Shown: piece by piece, positions 21,901 to 33,190 of the stretch | Position numbering within the stretch: position 1 is the first letter of the stretch | How the letters are laid out: every line of letters begins with the position of its first letter | NCBI GenBank assembly: GCA_009602725.1 | Contig: WELB01000004.1 | Location: 707,852 to 751,787, forward strand | Direction: 5' to 3' | Source of the DNA: Spirogloea muscicola | Lineage: Eukaryota > Streptophyta > Zygnematophyceae > Spirogloeales > Spirogloeaceae | DNA length: 43,936 nt | The notes under the pieces: model-generated | Told to the model about the DNA's origin: nothing | Databases searched by the model: none | Seen by the model: only the letters and a program-made list of their open reading frames with translations | Translations under genes and position numbers: made by a program

Positions 21901-24900
21901 TGCAGTTTGTGGAGCTGAAGGTCAGGTTCTTAACAATGCAAGCTGCCTCCGAGGAAGTATAGTTATTTTGAGTTACTACTTTCCATTCATCAAGCCTGAA
22001 TCGGGTTATCTTGGCGGCTTGACCTCAAGCTCCACTGCGTGCTCCGGTCTTGGTTCCTCAAATTTAAGTCTTCGGCAGAGGTGCCTTTCTCGCTCTTCCT
22101 GTGGACATGAAGGAATGAGCAATATGAGGATTGATGCTGATGAGCTGATTGATAAATTGATGAAAAACAGGATGTGCTGAGATCTGTGTGCACATTGACA
22201 AGCCTAAAGCCAAGACAATGTTTACGAGCCTTGTTGGAGTCCTGAAGATTGAAAAGGGCCTGCCCCTGATAAGCCACTGCCTGCGCCTCCTCTGCCGCTT
22301 GTTTTGCAGCTTTTGGGCCAGACTGTGTTACCTTCACCTGCAGTACAGAAAAACATGAGGGTTCAAATGCATATTGGATTAAGGCGCAAATGATGTGAAA
22401 TCATCAAGGAAGTGTCAGTGACATGTTAACAGCTGCATGACATCTGTCACTTGACTCATGGTAGGAATGCTGATGTCTCTGCAACACAACTGCTATTACC
22501 AGCATGCTCGCTACTGATAAGCTACTGAAGCAACCTAATCGTGACGAACCATCAAGACTTGCAGAGCGCAGGCACGTGAGAGTACATACCGTAGAGCATC
22601 TTGATTTGACAGAAACTGGTGTAGGCTTGCTGCTGACATTAGGCCGACTAGGGAAACTAATGTCTGGGGTAGGTGCTGTCTTGCACAAGGGCAAGTTCAT
22701 GAGATGCCTCGTCTTTTGAAACGACTCTGATGCACTCGTGAGATTCATTGGATGCATTGCATGACGATGATGCTTCGTGAAAGCACTTTTCTACCTCTTA
22801 GGGATGACCGAAAGCAGAGGACACGAAGGCATGACTTGATGTGCATACCAGCCTGTTGTGCACAGCCCTTCTTTTCCATTGCGGCTAGAAGGACTGCAAG
22901 AGTTGGTGGCTTAAGTTCATCGCGAGCAGCCTTAAGCACCTGACAGCAGTACAATGTGAGCAAGCCGTCAGCCAAGACCGCCAAAAGTGTTTTGAGTCCA
23001 TGTGTCTGCACATGGGAAAGATGGAGAGGCGTAGTTTAGGCTGGCCACATTGAATATGGGATGCATGGAGGACAACTTTACCAGGTCATAAGTGCAGCTG
23101 TCAACCAGCTCATTTACTGTAGACTCAGCGGCTTTCCTCACATCTCCTGCCTTATCCTGCAGGATAGATCACAAATAACACTTGCTCCACTTAGCTCGTG
23201 CAGTGGTGCTTCTTCAGACAATATCAAGTTACATTGGAATTACATAGGACATGCACATAATCAGCAGAACCAGGTCTGCTGATAGTAGCACAACCAGGCT
23301 GCAACAGGCTAGCTTAATGCTCCTGCTAGTGCTATGCTAGTGTAAACAACCGAAGCGGCAATCTAAAAAGCGGCAGGCACCACAGTAAAGAACCTGCAGG
23401 CATGCAGCAGCTGGCTTGACAAACTGCAGAAGCTCTAGTCGATCTGATGCCTTGGGCAGCTGTTGTGCCACCCAATCGAGCAGATCTCTTCTTCCATCTG
23501 CACAGAGCTTAGGGTCTGCTAGTCCGGCTGCAAGATGGACAATCTGCACCAGGAGAGCACACAATATGCAGAAGCTGTATATCAGATTGTTTCATCTTTG
23601 CAGTCAGTTCTTAAGGATGTTCAGTGTCACTATGAAGGGAATGATTTGCACAAATTGTCAAGGGAGGAGAAAGACTCACCATCTTATCAAATGAGATTAC
23701 AGTAGACCAGATAGTCAAGAGTCGTAGCACTGCATCTCTTAACATCTTCTTATTATCACTGAGGGACTTGAGAGCCTCAGGTATAATAAGCTGCAAGCAC
23801 GTACATTACAAGATGCTGCTGTCAGCAAGGAGTGCAACCGTGATGAGAACGTGGTGTCAACAATGCACAGCAAGCCAGGTCTGCTATGTGGAGCTTCAGG
23901 TTGTGATGAACTTGTAGCTGGCACACCTTAGTGTATCTCTCAGAACTAGCACCCAGTGCTCCTGCTAGATGGCCTAAGGTGGCCATAGCCATGATGGCCA
24001 GGTTCTTGTTTGAATCAGACAATCTTGTCTTCAAGGAGATGAAAAGCTCGCCTGCAGATCACGTCATATCGTCAGGCGCATAAAATCAGGATACCACAAA
24101 TCACACTTTCGCATCTTCAAATGTTCCTCTGCAACATGCTTGACCCCTAAGGCACTTCGGCGACACACTTTTGTGCAGTCTATCTGTCATCTGACCTGTT
24201 CCTGTCACTTGAATTCGCCCATTAGCTTCAGAAATGATTGCGTTCACACACTCAATGGACTCTTGTCGAATCTGCACAAAAAGACAAAGATTGCGGTCTG
24301 GAAAAGGCAAGAATACTCTTGTTGTCAACCTTGACAATTTGCATAGGTAATTTGCTAGAGACTTTGCTTGTACCTGAGATAGGAAAACATTGATGCAAGG
24401 CACAGCACATTGTGGGGGAAGTATCACCTTCCATTCTGGACTACTCATGTCAGCGAGAAGAGCAGGAGTTAGATGCTGCCCAATGTCCTCTCTGGGTAGT
24501 GCGTCTCCACGTAAGCTCTTCACAGGTGCAGTCTTGACCTGCCTCTTTGGTGCCTTTGGTGGTCCCTGCAATGACAAGAGGGTAAGTGTTGGTCTGTCAA
24601 ATCATAAGTATCCAAAGTAGGACGCTGAGCAGCTTCTCTGATCGTGAGCGAATGAAGGGCAACAAGATGTACCTCATAAGGATTCTTTTCAAACTCCGCA
24701 TCGATTGGTGTCATCAAGGCTGGTCTGACTTCGGTCAGGAAACCTGTAAGCTCTGCATTGAGAAATAATTGATGATGCAGGTCAACAGGGCTGTACAACA
24801 AGCAACTCATTAAGCACACAACACAGACATAGTAGGTGCTTGACCACTTAGGTATGATTTGAGTGCAACACATGGAAGTGCTATCAAGATGCTTTGAGAA

Positions 24901-27900
24901 GGTCAGTGCATTCACTGGATAAGTGAGATAGTGAACTGCCGCAGCATACACAAACCTGGGCCGACAAACTTGTGGAGACAACCAAGAACTTTGATTGCTG
25001 CTGTGCGAACAGCTGCATTACTGGAGTCAAGACAGCTCTTCTCTGCTTTACAGAAATTTAGGAGTTCCTGTACAATAAGATTCTGAACTTTAGGAGTTTT
25101 ACATATTTCAGTGGCGCATCTTTCCAGATACTCACCCTGCTCTAGCGTTGCAGACCAATCTAAGGTCCTTTGGGACTTCTTGCAACATTTCTTGCAACAG
25201 CTAAATCACAACAGCAGCTACTCTTGCAGAAGCCAATCAGACTCGGTTGAGAGAGGTCTATGAGAGAAATGGGTTTGCAGAAGCACCTTCAATTTGAATT
25301 GACCAACGCCAAACTCTTCTATGGTCATCGCCATCCAAAGCAGTCCCTCACTTTGCACCTTGGGATTCTTGTGCTCCTTCATTATCTTGTACATCTGCGA
25401 CTTGAAGAGATTCCACTGAGAGCCCAGACCTTGTACTATGCTGTTGCACAGTAACAAGCTTGCATTTCTAGGCAGTTGCTATCTTTGAGCTACTACCAGC
25501 TCAATATACAGTGCGCACGACTTATGGTGTCATCGGCAACTGCATGGCGGAGCATATCAAGCGAAATTGCACGGGAACAATTAACAGCTGAAAGAACTCG
25601 ACACTTTTACACCATAATACAATAGCCTGATTGGAGGGCTGACAGGAGGTCACCCGCTCGAAGACAAATTGAGGGCCCACTGTCTCACAAAAGGCTGTCA
25701 GGCAGGGTGCAGCCTGCATCCTTGTCTTTGTATCAGCAAGCTTCTCAATAACTCCTGTTCAGCAGACACAGAGCTATGAGCCAAGATATCACTGATAATG
25801 GTGGATTGATTGCAAGTCTCAGCACTGCTTCGGGACGACAAGATCTGGTGGTCCAACTTTACATCTCGCTTGTACGCAGCAAGCATGTGGCAGCGAGAAA
25901 GTTTGCAAAATCTGGCCAAGAGGAGTTCATATGTCAATACCAGGAAGACAAATCAGCACACATCGTTTTGAAAATTTGGTGCTTGCATGAGCCAGGGTTG
26001 TAATACATTCAAGCATCTTCTGCATGACCTGCAGTTCAAATTTGCAGAAGTAAACAAGAAGTAAGGCCTTGAAACCCCAACTATGGTTGCATGTATGTCA
26101 CTCTAGCATCTGGAGATCAAGTATTCACCTGAATGTTTTTGTCACCCCACCCAGGGGAGACAGAGAGCAATCTGACCAGCAGTTCAGCATGGACATCAAC
26201 GCTCGACCCCATCCCGTCCACGGTCTCATTAAGCACACCCATTGCTACAAAGAAGCAGACAGCTCCTCTCAGAAATGTACCATCAGATGAAGATGCCGAC
26301 ATGCAATTAAGCCATGCACTGCCAGCTTACAGACAGCTGGTCTCTGGAGTTCAAGAGCATCAGATCTGGTACATGACTCACACCTTCAAGCCGTTCTTTC
26401 CAATTGGCGCTTTTTAAATCTTGGAGAATGTCTGACTTCACAACTTCAGCTAAGCGCATCTCCACTTCTTCAACACTTAGAGACCCAATCTGAAGTGCAT
26501 GTCAGTGCAGAGAAGATACCAGCATCAGTGATTATGAAGCAAAGAAAACGTGATTGCAGGTCGCCTGCACTTAGTTGCAAGATCACGTCAAGAGATGCAA
26601 GAACACGGCAATGCAAGAACTTTGTATTTGGTAGTAGTTGCAACGTCTATAGCTCAATAGCATCAGAGGCTACAGCCTCTACATTGATTGCACCTCGAGA
26701 TCTTCCTCAGGCTCCACTGATCTGGCCGCCTTTCCAGCTCCTGTCGATTTCTGGGGCTTTGTCTCGGAGCTGGCACTTGGCTTCCGAATAACCTATGGCC
26801 AATCAAACCATTGGCGGACTCCAATAAGATTGCAAATTGACCAGCTGAGATGTATATTTAACATGACATAAGCAAGAAGCATTCCTTATAATATAGACAA
26901 ATTCTTTTCTATACAAGAGCTGTTGACCTCTGGCTGTCAGTTCAAGATCTCAAGCAATCCACGTATTAAGCAACATGGCCACACCATGTCCTAAATTTGT
27001 ATAGTCTCTGCATACTTGGCCGGTGGATCGCTTTGCCATTAAGGACGCTGCTGCCGAGCCCCTGACTATCTGAACATCCTGCATGCATGACCTCACAAAA
27101 CTTAGGTATATCTAATTGGAATATCTAACGAAGTTTCTGGATGCATGACCTTGATATCTTGATGTTTAACAGTGAATCGTTTTATATGCAGTGCAAATGA
27201 CATGCCAGAAAGCATGGTGTAGGGATGCAGCTGCCAATCACCTTCAAGCTGGTCTGTACTGCACCTTTGAGATTAGAAGCTGCCAAGTGGAGATCTGAGA
27301 ACATTGTTAGTAAATCAGCAGACAACACCTAAAGACTCTATTCGCAGACGTCTGCTGGGCACAAGTCCTGGCATGCAAGCGATCTTATTTCTGCCTTTTT
27401 TTTTTAAAACATTAGGGAGAATATTAGAATCACTAGAAGAGAGTTGTTTTTAACACCAGGATTCAGATCCATTTCAATTGTCTACTCGTCAGCAACAACG
27501 GCGCGACTGCAACATGCTCTATCTAATATAATACTGCTGTTACCCAGCCGCACATGAGGTTGCCATGCAATTCTTCCAACTCTTTGCTTCTTGTCGATGA
27601 ACTTACTGTTTGTAGATGCCTGATCGAGGGTGTCAGATCCAGAAGCTGCAATCAACTCCGTCAACTTTTTTCTCCGGACATCATCTAGCTTCTCAATGGA
27701 CCTCTCTAATGGCCTCAAACCTACAGCCTGTACAAGCGCTACCCGAGCATCAGCCTGCTTGTAATGGACTCAAAGTTCTATAACTACATCGCAAACATGA
27801 CAGGATTGCGGCGATGGGAGGCAGCCAATACGTGCCCAAGTCGAAAAGCTCTAGCTGCAATTATCAGCGTTGCACTTCCAAATTTTTCCAGAATGGGTCA

Positions 27901-30900
27901 CTTATCAAGATGCTTCAAAGCTGGTCCTTGCAATCACCTTGGCGAGGCTTGCAAGAGCAAGGAATGAGGAGTCCCTGACTTCAGGTATGCTGTCCTGGAG
28001 GCTCTGTATCCGTGCACAGCAAAGCAGTCAATAAAAGCGCTGCAAGGATCAGAGAGATAGGAGGTCTGCCACAGCGCAAACCGTGGCGCAAACGAGCAAC
28101 TGCATGTGACATTGCTTTGCCACATCGTGGTACCTCCATAAGCAGGGGCACATATTCCTTGTGGAGTTTCAACAAGTCTGCTTTCTTGCTATTCTCAACA
28201 CAGAAAGTAATCCATGCCAGAGTCTCTGCGCGTACTCCAGGAACCTTGTTCTTGGCAGCAAGTTTGACATCTGCAGGTGGTATTGGAGACAGGGGAAGCA
28301 GTCAGATGACTTTTCTGCAAGCAGCTTGCTATGCTCATGAAAGAGACTGTGCTATTCGATCAACGGCTATTACCGCTGCTGCCCTCAAGGCATGCTGAGA
28401 AGAAGCATGACAATCATTTGAGAGCTCCTGCTCTGCTCCTAAGACAATCCCTGAGCTTAGGTCTATGCTTCTATAAAAAAACCCAGCTCCTTCTCCTCTT
28501 TCGAATGAGCTGCCCATATGCTACAGACCTTCCAAGAAGTCTGCCATTGGTAAGCACCCGCTTTTGTGTATGGCTTGTAAAGCTTCTCTGACTGCTTGCA
28601 ATATTGTGGGCTTCTTCTCCTTGAATTTGTCCTGGTGCAGCACTCGCCAAATGACATCAGCTGAAGTTAATGCTCCTATGCTCAGCCTGCAGATGATGAG
28701 CCTCTTGGATGTAATCCTACTGCTTACCAGCAAAACAGGCAAGAGGAGGCGTGCACCACCCGAGAAATTAGCCCTCAGACCTCGGGCAAGATTGCCTGTC
28801 GCTTGGATGGCTTCTGTAGCAACAGCTATATTTACATCTGTCATTAGCTGTGAGGCAGTGCAATACAACATGTCAGAGCCGTGCCACCGCTTGCCTCATG
28901 GAAGGTAGAAGTGGTGTTTGCTGAGCTGCACAACAGCTTGTCGCATGTATATTGCAAGATGGGCTAAATGTCCTGTGCATAACCTTCTTAAGGCTGCGGT
29001 AGATCTCCAAGAAATCCCCAGCAGCTATCTTGGGCACTGAGGAGACCTTTGTCAGCTCTGCAACAGCATCCCTCCTCTCCATCCACTTTGCTGCTTTCTG
29101 TTCTCAAAGCACCAAAGACCAGGCCCACCAGCTTCTGGTCTGTTCAGTCGTAGAATTGAAGAGAGAATGCTGCAAGCAGCATGGAGGTTGGACATCTGGC
29201 TGCAGAAGCTCAGCACAACGGAATATGCTTACCAGTCCATCCCAGAAGCCTGTCTTCTCAAGGGGGCTTAATATGTTGACAGGGTCCTCGAACTCATATT
29301 CATCAACTTCACAAGGACCTGCAAAGTGTAAGCTCAGTCGTCACTGGGTCTTGTCTGATTGTAGGTGCTGCAGGTACCTGCAATGAGCAGAGCAGATCAC
29401 GTATACACTCTGGACATTTCGTTTTTCTTTGAGACGGGTTGACTTTTGCTGCTCAGGTGTCAGCATTCAGCTTGATATACATACCAGCGGCAGCATCATC
29501 AGCCACAGCTGAAGCTGCAGGTCCTGCAACAACTTCCTCGAAGACCTTATCCTGCTCAGAGCGTATCCTGCGGCTTGCAACAGCACCAGCGCTCACTCCC
29601 TCAATCTCGCTTTCCAGCTCCTTCTTCTGCGGTCATGCAATACGTTATTCCTGAGAACGTCCGAAGGTGCAGTGACGGCCACGGTCACACGTTGTCATTG
29701 ACCTAGGTGCTCATCAACATGGGATGGGGCCTGATGGAAAGAAGAAGGCCTGCCTCAGATAGCCATAAGAGGTGGCATGGTAAGCTGCCACAAACAAGAT
29801 CTTGCAGTGGATGTATCTTACAGTTGCATCGCGAAGCTCATCAAGTAAGACGCGCTTAATGGCATCCTTTCCGATCCAACGACACAGCTCCACTGTCAGA
29901 CCCTTGGCAGCAGCACGCACGCTCTGGTCCGCATGGTTGAAAAGCTTTGGCAGAAGCTTGATGACACGTTTGGCAGGTATCACCTTAGTTCCAAACTGGC
30001 TGCAGCAGGATGCAGGTGGACTGTTGGGTACACAGATGGTGCTTGTGCAAATCCACCTCACAGGGTTCCACTGATCAATCGCAACAGCAACTTGAGGAGG
30101 ATATGATTTGAATATACAACTATTGTAAGTCACCTGCAGCTTGCTAAGTAAGGTAGACAGTGAAGGCTGTTACTTACTTGACAGCTTGAAAGAGGGCATC
30201 TATTGCAGGAACGACAGCTTTGGCCACCTTGTTCTCAACAGCTTTCTCCATGGTGTCCTGAGGGCATCAAGGTAACTCTGGCTTTGTGTCAGAGGCATCA
30301 ATGCTGCTACACGTCGAGCAGCCTCCACGTACTGTCAAGGCTTGCATGACTATAATATATGCTTTGGTCTGAGTAGCTTCGCCTGATGCTTCATTCTGAT
30401 GAAGTAGGAATAAGCAACCGTTTACCAAGAATTGTTCAGCTGCCTCAAGTTCCACCCAGAGCAGGAATACTGCCAGCGCTTTCTCAACAGTCTTTGTGCG
30501 GCCCGTGAGGCACTTTGCAGCCACCGCATCGCAGGTCTCCTTAGCAAACCTGCATAGAGGGTTGTCAAATGATCGTGAGTGACCACGTGGCGAGTAAGCT
30601 GTCTTCTTCACTGCAATGCCTGGAACCATTCCTTGGGGATCGGTGGCAATTACAGAGCATGCATCAAGCTGCACAGAGACTGAACAGCGGTTGCGCTCTC
30701 CTCAGACTGGCAGAGGTCCTCTACGAGATTTATATCTTATCCACTAATGAGTTTTGAGCCTGCTACAGCCGCCTCTGCTCTGACTGACATGTTGAAGGAC
30801 GTGAAGCCATGAGTGTCCTGCAATCACCTGCCATACTCCGCATCAGCTACTTCCAAGAAGGCAATAAGCGCGTCTAGACCCCGCTCCTGCGCTGCAGCGT

Positions 30901-31349
30901 TGGAGTCCGAGACCAGCTTCTTGAAAAGAGGTGCTGCGCCGCAAGACGCCAGACACGGTGCTGTCAGCTGTTCCGGCACGGCTGAAGTTGTGCTTCCCGT
31001 AGGTCTGAGCGCAGAGCCCTTGGGTAAGCGCTGCATGCTGCGGGTCTTCGCGAGCATGATCCTGGCGCCGAACACTCGCCGGCCATCCTCCGTGAGGCGG
31101 AGCAGCCAAGCCGAATAGCTGGCCAGCGAGGTCGGCAGCTGCAGGACCGGCGGCAAAGGCGGGATGGCCTGAGATCCCCGCATTACCGAGCTCCCGCAGC
31201 CGGGGGTCCCGAGGCCCCGCGGCCGCGGCGCAGGCGGCGGCCATGTCGCCGCACGCGTCCGCGCGGAGCTTCCAGTTGCGGTGGCCGCAGCGCTCCTCCC
31301 ACGGCCACCGCTTCGCCTCCGCCAGCAGGCGCTCCTCCTCGGTCGCCAT
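15953..31349 (-). CDS. MOR1: MOR1/XMAP215/CKAP5 microtubule polymerase
   Basis: XMAP215 proteins bind tubulin through TOG (HEAT-repeat) domains and speed microtubule growth. The ATG at 31349 opens MATEEERLLAEAKRWPWEE, as in plant MOR1. Exons include 31349-31187, 30933-30828, 30549-30426, 30257-30178, 29999-29822, 29626-29485, 29318-29233, 29097-28984, 28847-28728, 28631-28529, 28270-28134, 28003-27938, 27727-27607, 27065-27016, 26792-26694, 26489-26384, 26244-26129, 26028-25941, 25754-25654 and 25394-25297. TOG1 spans about 31.3-29.8 kb, TOG2 29.2-27.6 kb, a basic linker (SAAASLMAKRSTGQ) 27.1-26.7 kb, TOG3 26.5-25.0 kb, TOG4 24.6-22.9 kb and TOG5 21.8-20.0 kb. The tail keeps plant features such as YKFRQQNPRVDIFSHL (16.85 kb) and the last exon FRLQARMMHLKE before TAG at 15953. 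The total is clearly over 40 exons; those left of 25 kb were recognised but not bounded exactly. No disabling change was noticed. Confidence 0.95.
17005..17050 (+). repeat. GA-rich imperfect repeat in a MOR1 intron
   Basis: Repeats of a decamer-like unit GGAAGATAGA appear three to four times. On the coding (minus) strand this is a long pyrimidine tract, which could act in splicing of a 3' MOR1 intron or be simple slippage. Confidence 0.6.
18165..18192 (+). repeat. Four tandem copies of CAGTAAG
   Basis: Four exact 7-bp units lie in a MOR1 intron. On minus they read CTTACTG repeated, a few dozen bases upstream of the acceptor before the exon beginning EAGDPTTLVTALIGLYPRDG. Copy number may vary between strains. 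Confidence 0.85.
18447..18668 (-). repeat. Diverged direct duplication across a MOR1 splice junction
   Basis: A block of about 100 bp occurs twice: 18447-18551 and 18566-18668. Shared pieces include CCAAGAGTCTAT / CCAAGTCTAT, AAAGCGCTTCTACAACCGAG / AAAGCGGTCCTACAATCGAG and CTGCACC near the right end on minus. The first copy covers the acceptor and first 35 or so bases of the exon VTIREEVVQIFMM; the second is a decayed copy lying in the upstream intron. Confidence 0.7.
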
Positions 31350-31800
31350 GGCGCAGCTCGCGGCGCGCCCTCCGCGGCGCTGCGGCCGCCGCGAGTGGCG
31401 GCGCGGAGGACGGAGCCGCGGAACGGGGGGCCTGGCGCTTGCCGGACAGCCTCGGGTTTGAACAACGCCGCGGGCCGCGCAGTCCTCTGCGGGTTCTGTC
31501 AGACGCCGTACAGTCCGTTGGGCTGGCCCCTCACAGCCTTTGCATTACGTTGGGAGAGCCGTCTCGTCCTGAACCCTGCAGGCCGCGGCGGAGCGTGGCG
31601 GCGGAACGGCACCTCGGCCACCCGGAGCGGCCAGCCGTTACCGCCAGAGGACGCGTCGGCTCGCCGTCGGCCCGTCGTCCGTGAGCATCCTCGTCCTCGT
31701 CCTCGTCCCGTCCGAGCTGCAGGCCGCCACCCCGCCGCTCTCCCCGTGTGCACACCTGTGGCCTGTGGCCGTCAGATGGGGACCTACATAACAAGCAGGC
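31350..31800. promoter_or_regulatory. GC island upstream of MOR1, possibly bidirectional
   Basis: The GC-rich stretch that holds MOR1 exon 1 (31187-31349) continues about 450 bp upstream of its ATG. On the plus strand it then falls off towards 31.8 kb. Other genes in this window have GC-rich first exons, so the width suggests a promoter serving MOR1 and a divergent plus-strand gene. No named element was recognised. Confidence 0.4.
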
Positions 31801-32249
31801 CTCGAGGATAACTCTACAGGAAACTGGCTCCCAGAGCTCAAATGGGACCAACGTTAGGGACAGGCTAGAGTGTGAAAGTAGCGTGCCCACGCCCACTTGA
31901 ATGCAGACGTCGTCACGAGCAGAGGGGGCTCCTTACGTTGGGGCAGTGGCTGTGAAAGTCCAGCCAGATAATAGGCAATCCTGTTGATGGGTGCATGAGA
32001 TACTCGAGGCTCCATGTGGTCGTCAACTCGGAAGAAAAGTTAGGAGTAAGGGGAGTTGAAGTAGTAAAGAGTTCTTAGCTTTGCAGTTATCAAAGTCAGA
32101 TGAGCTCTACGTTGTCAAGGAGCTGAGGTCGTTGATCTCTTCGTCATCGTTTCCTCTCTTTCACTCTGAAAATCTGACTCACCCTCTCGTTGCTGACCAG
32201 GCAGTCATGACTCCGTTTTCTTTGACGCACTTTACTGGTGACCTCTCAG

Positions 32250-32923
32250 CCAAAAGCCTTTTGAGTACAGCCAGCTGGCCAACCCTTTGCAATCACTGAC
32301 CCCCATGGAGGAGTCTCTTCTGGCCCTATTTGTGTGCATACAATGCCCTGGCCCGAAGCTGCCAGCTTACAGCGATCAAGAGCAGCTCCCTGCACTCCGG
32401 TGCCTGAAGGAATGCTACCGCTGCGAAGTCACCGCCCCCAACTCGGCGCCACAGCCCTCCTTACCCAAACCCAAGCGCACAAGATCTACAGACCACCTTT
32501 CTCGATTGCAAGTAGGCTGCCTCCGGTACAGTCGCACTGCATGTGCACGGCATGGCAGACTCTGGTCATGGCCACAAGTGTCGCAGAGGCTTTGTCTACT
32601 GCAAGCTCAAACGTGTCGTCCACTGGAGGTTCGTAGCAGCAAACAACAATGACAAAGTAGCTGCAGCTTGTAGCACTACTCGTCATGCTCATCCAACCTC
32701 CCGGCAGGGCTCACTAGCCTACTGCCGCCTCCATCTGGACACCCAGGGCTGCTCAGTGGCCTTGGGTTCTTGTGCAACAGCCTCTCGGGAATTATTGCCA
32801 TCAACTTAGGCCAACTTGGAGAGCCTGAAGCACTCATGACTGAAGCAGATGTTGGGCCCATGACTGGCCATAAGCAATGGCAAATTGCTCTCGACGAATA
32901 TTCCTTGCAGAAGAAGTTCCTGT
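32250..32923 (+). CDS. Candidate plus-strand gene, family not recognised
   Basis: An open segment from about 32250 to 32510 reads KPFEYSQLANPLQSLTPMEE, later KLPAYSDQEQLPALRCLKE and CYRCEVTAPN, with a possible donor after RLQ (CAA|GTAGGC, about 32511). A second open segment, about 32674-32923, reads LPAGLTSLLPPPSGHPGLLS, later GIIAINLGQLGEPEALM, and ends HKQWQIALDEYSLQKKFL with TAA. These look like real exons by composition, and both lie downstream of the GC island at 31.4-31.8 kb. The joins between them are not resolved, nor is the first exon. A piece around 31901-31984 (MQTSSRAEGAPYVGAVAV) may belong. I cannot name the family, and part of this may be non-coding. Confidence 0.3.
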
Positions 32924-33190
32924 AAGCATAGACAATCTGCAGATTCTCAGTACCATGAAATCCGAAACATAAGTGCCATGGGCAGCCTTCTCAAATGGAT
33001 GGGAACATTGAGCAGTCTGAGTGTTGTCTCGGCTGCAACACACACAGAACACTCTAGTAGATAATGTCTTAGACGTAGTCCTCAAGACTTCGGAAATCTC
33101 AATCCAAACAGGGTATGATTCCAGGACAGAAGGGGTACATCTCCGCGTACTGCGATGACTTTGATGCTGCATCGGCAAGTTAGATTGCCA

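Noticed and set aside
30824-31465. Long minus-strand frame of over 200 codons at the MOR1 start
   Set aside because: It runs through the first MOR1 intron and a different frame from MATEEERLL; GC-rich DNA is poor in stop codons.
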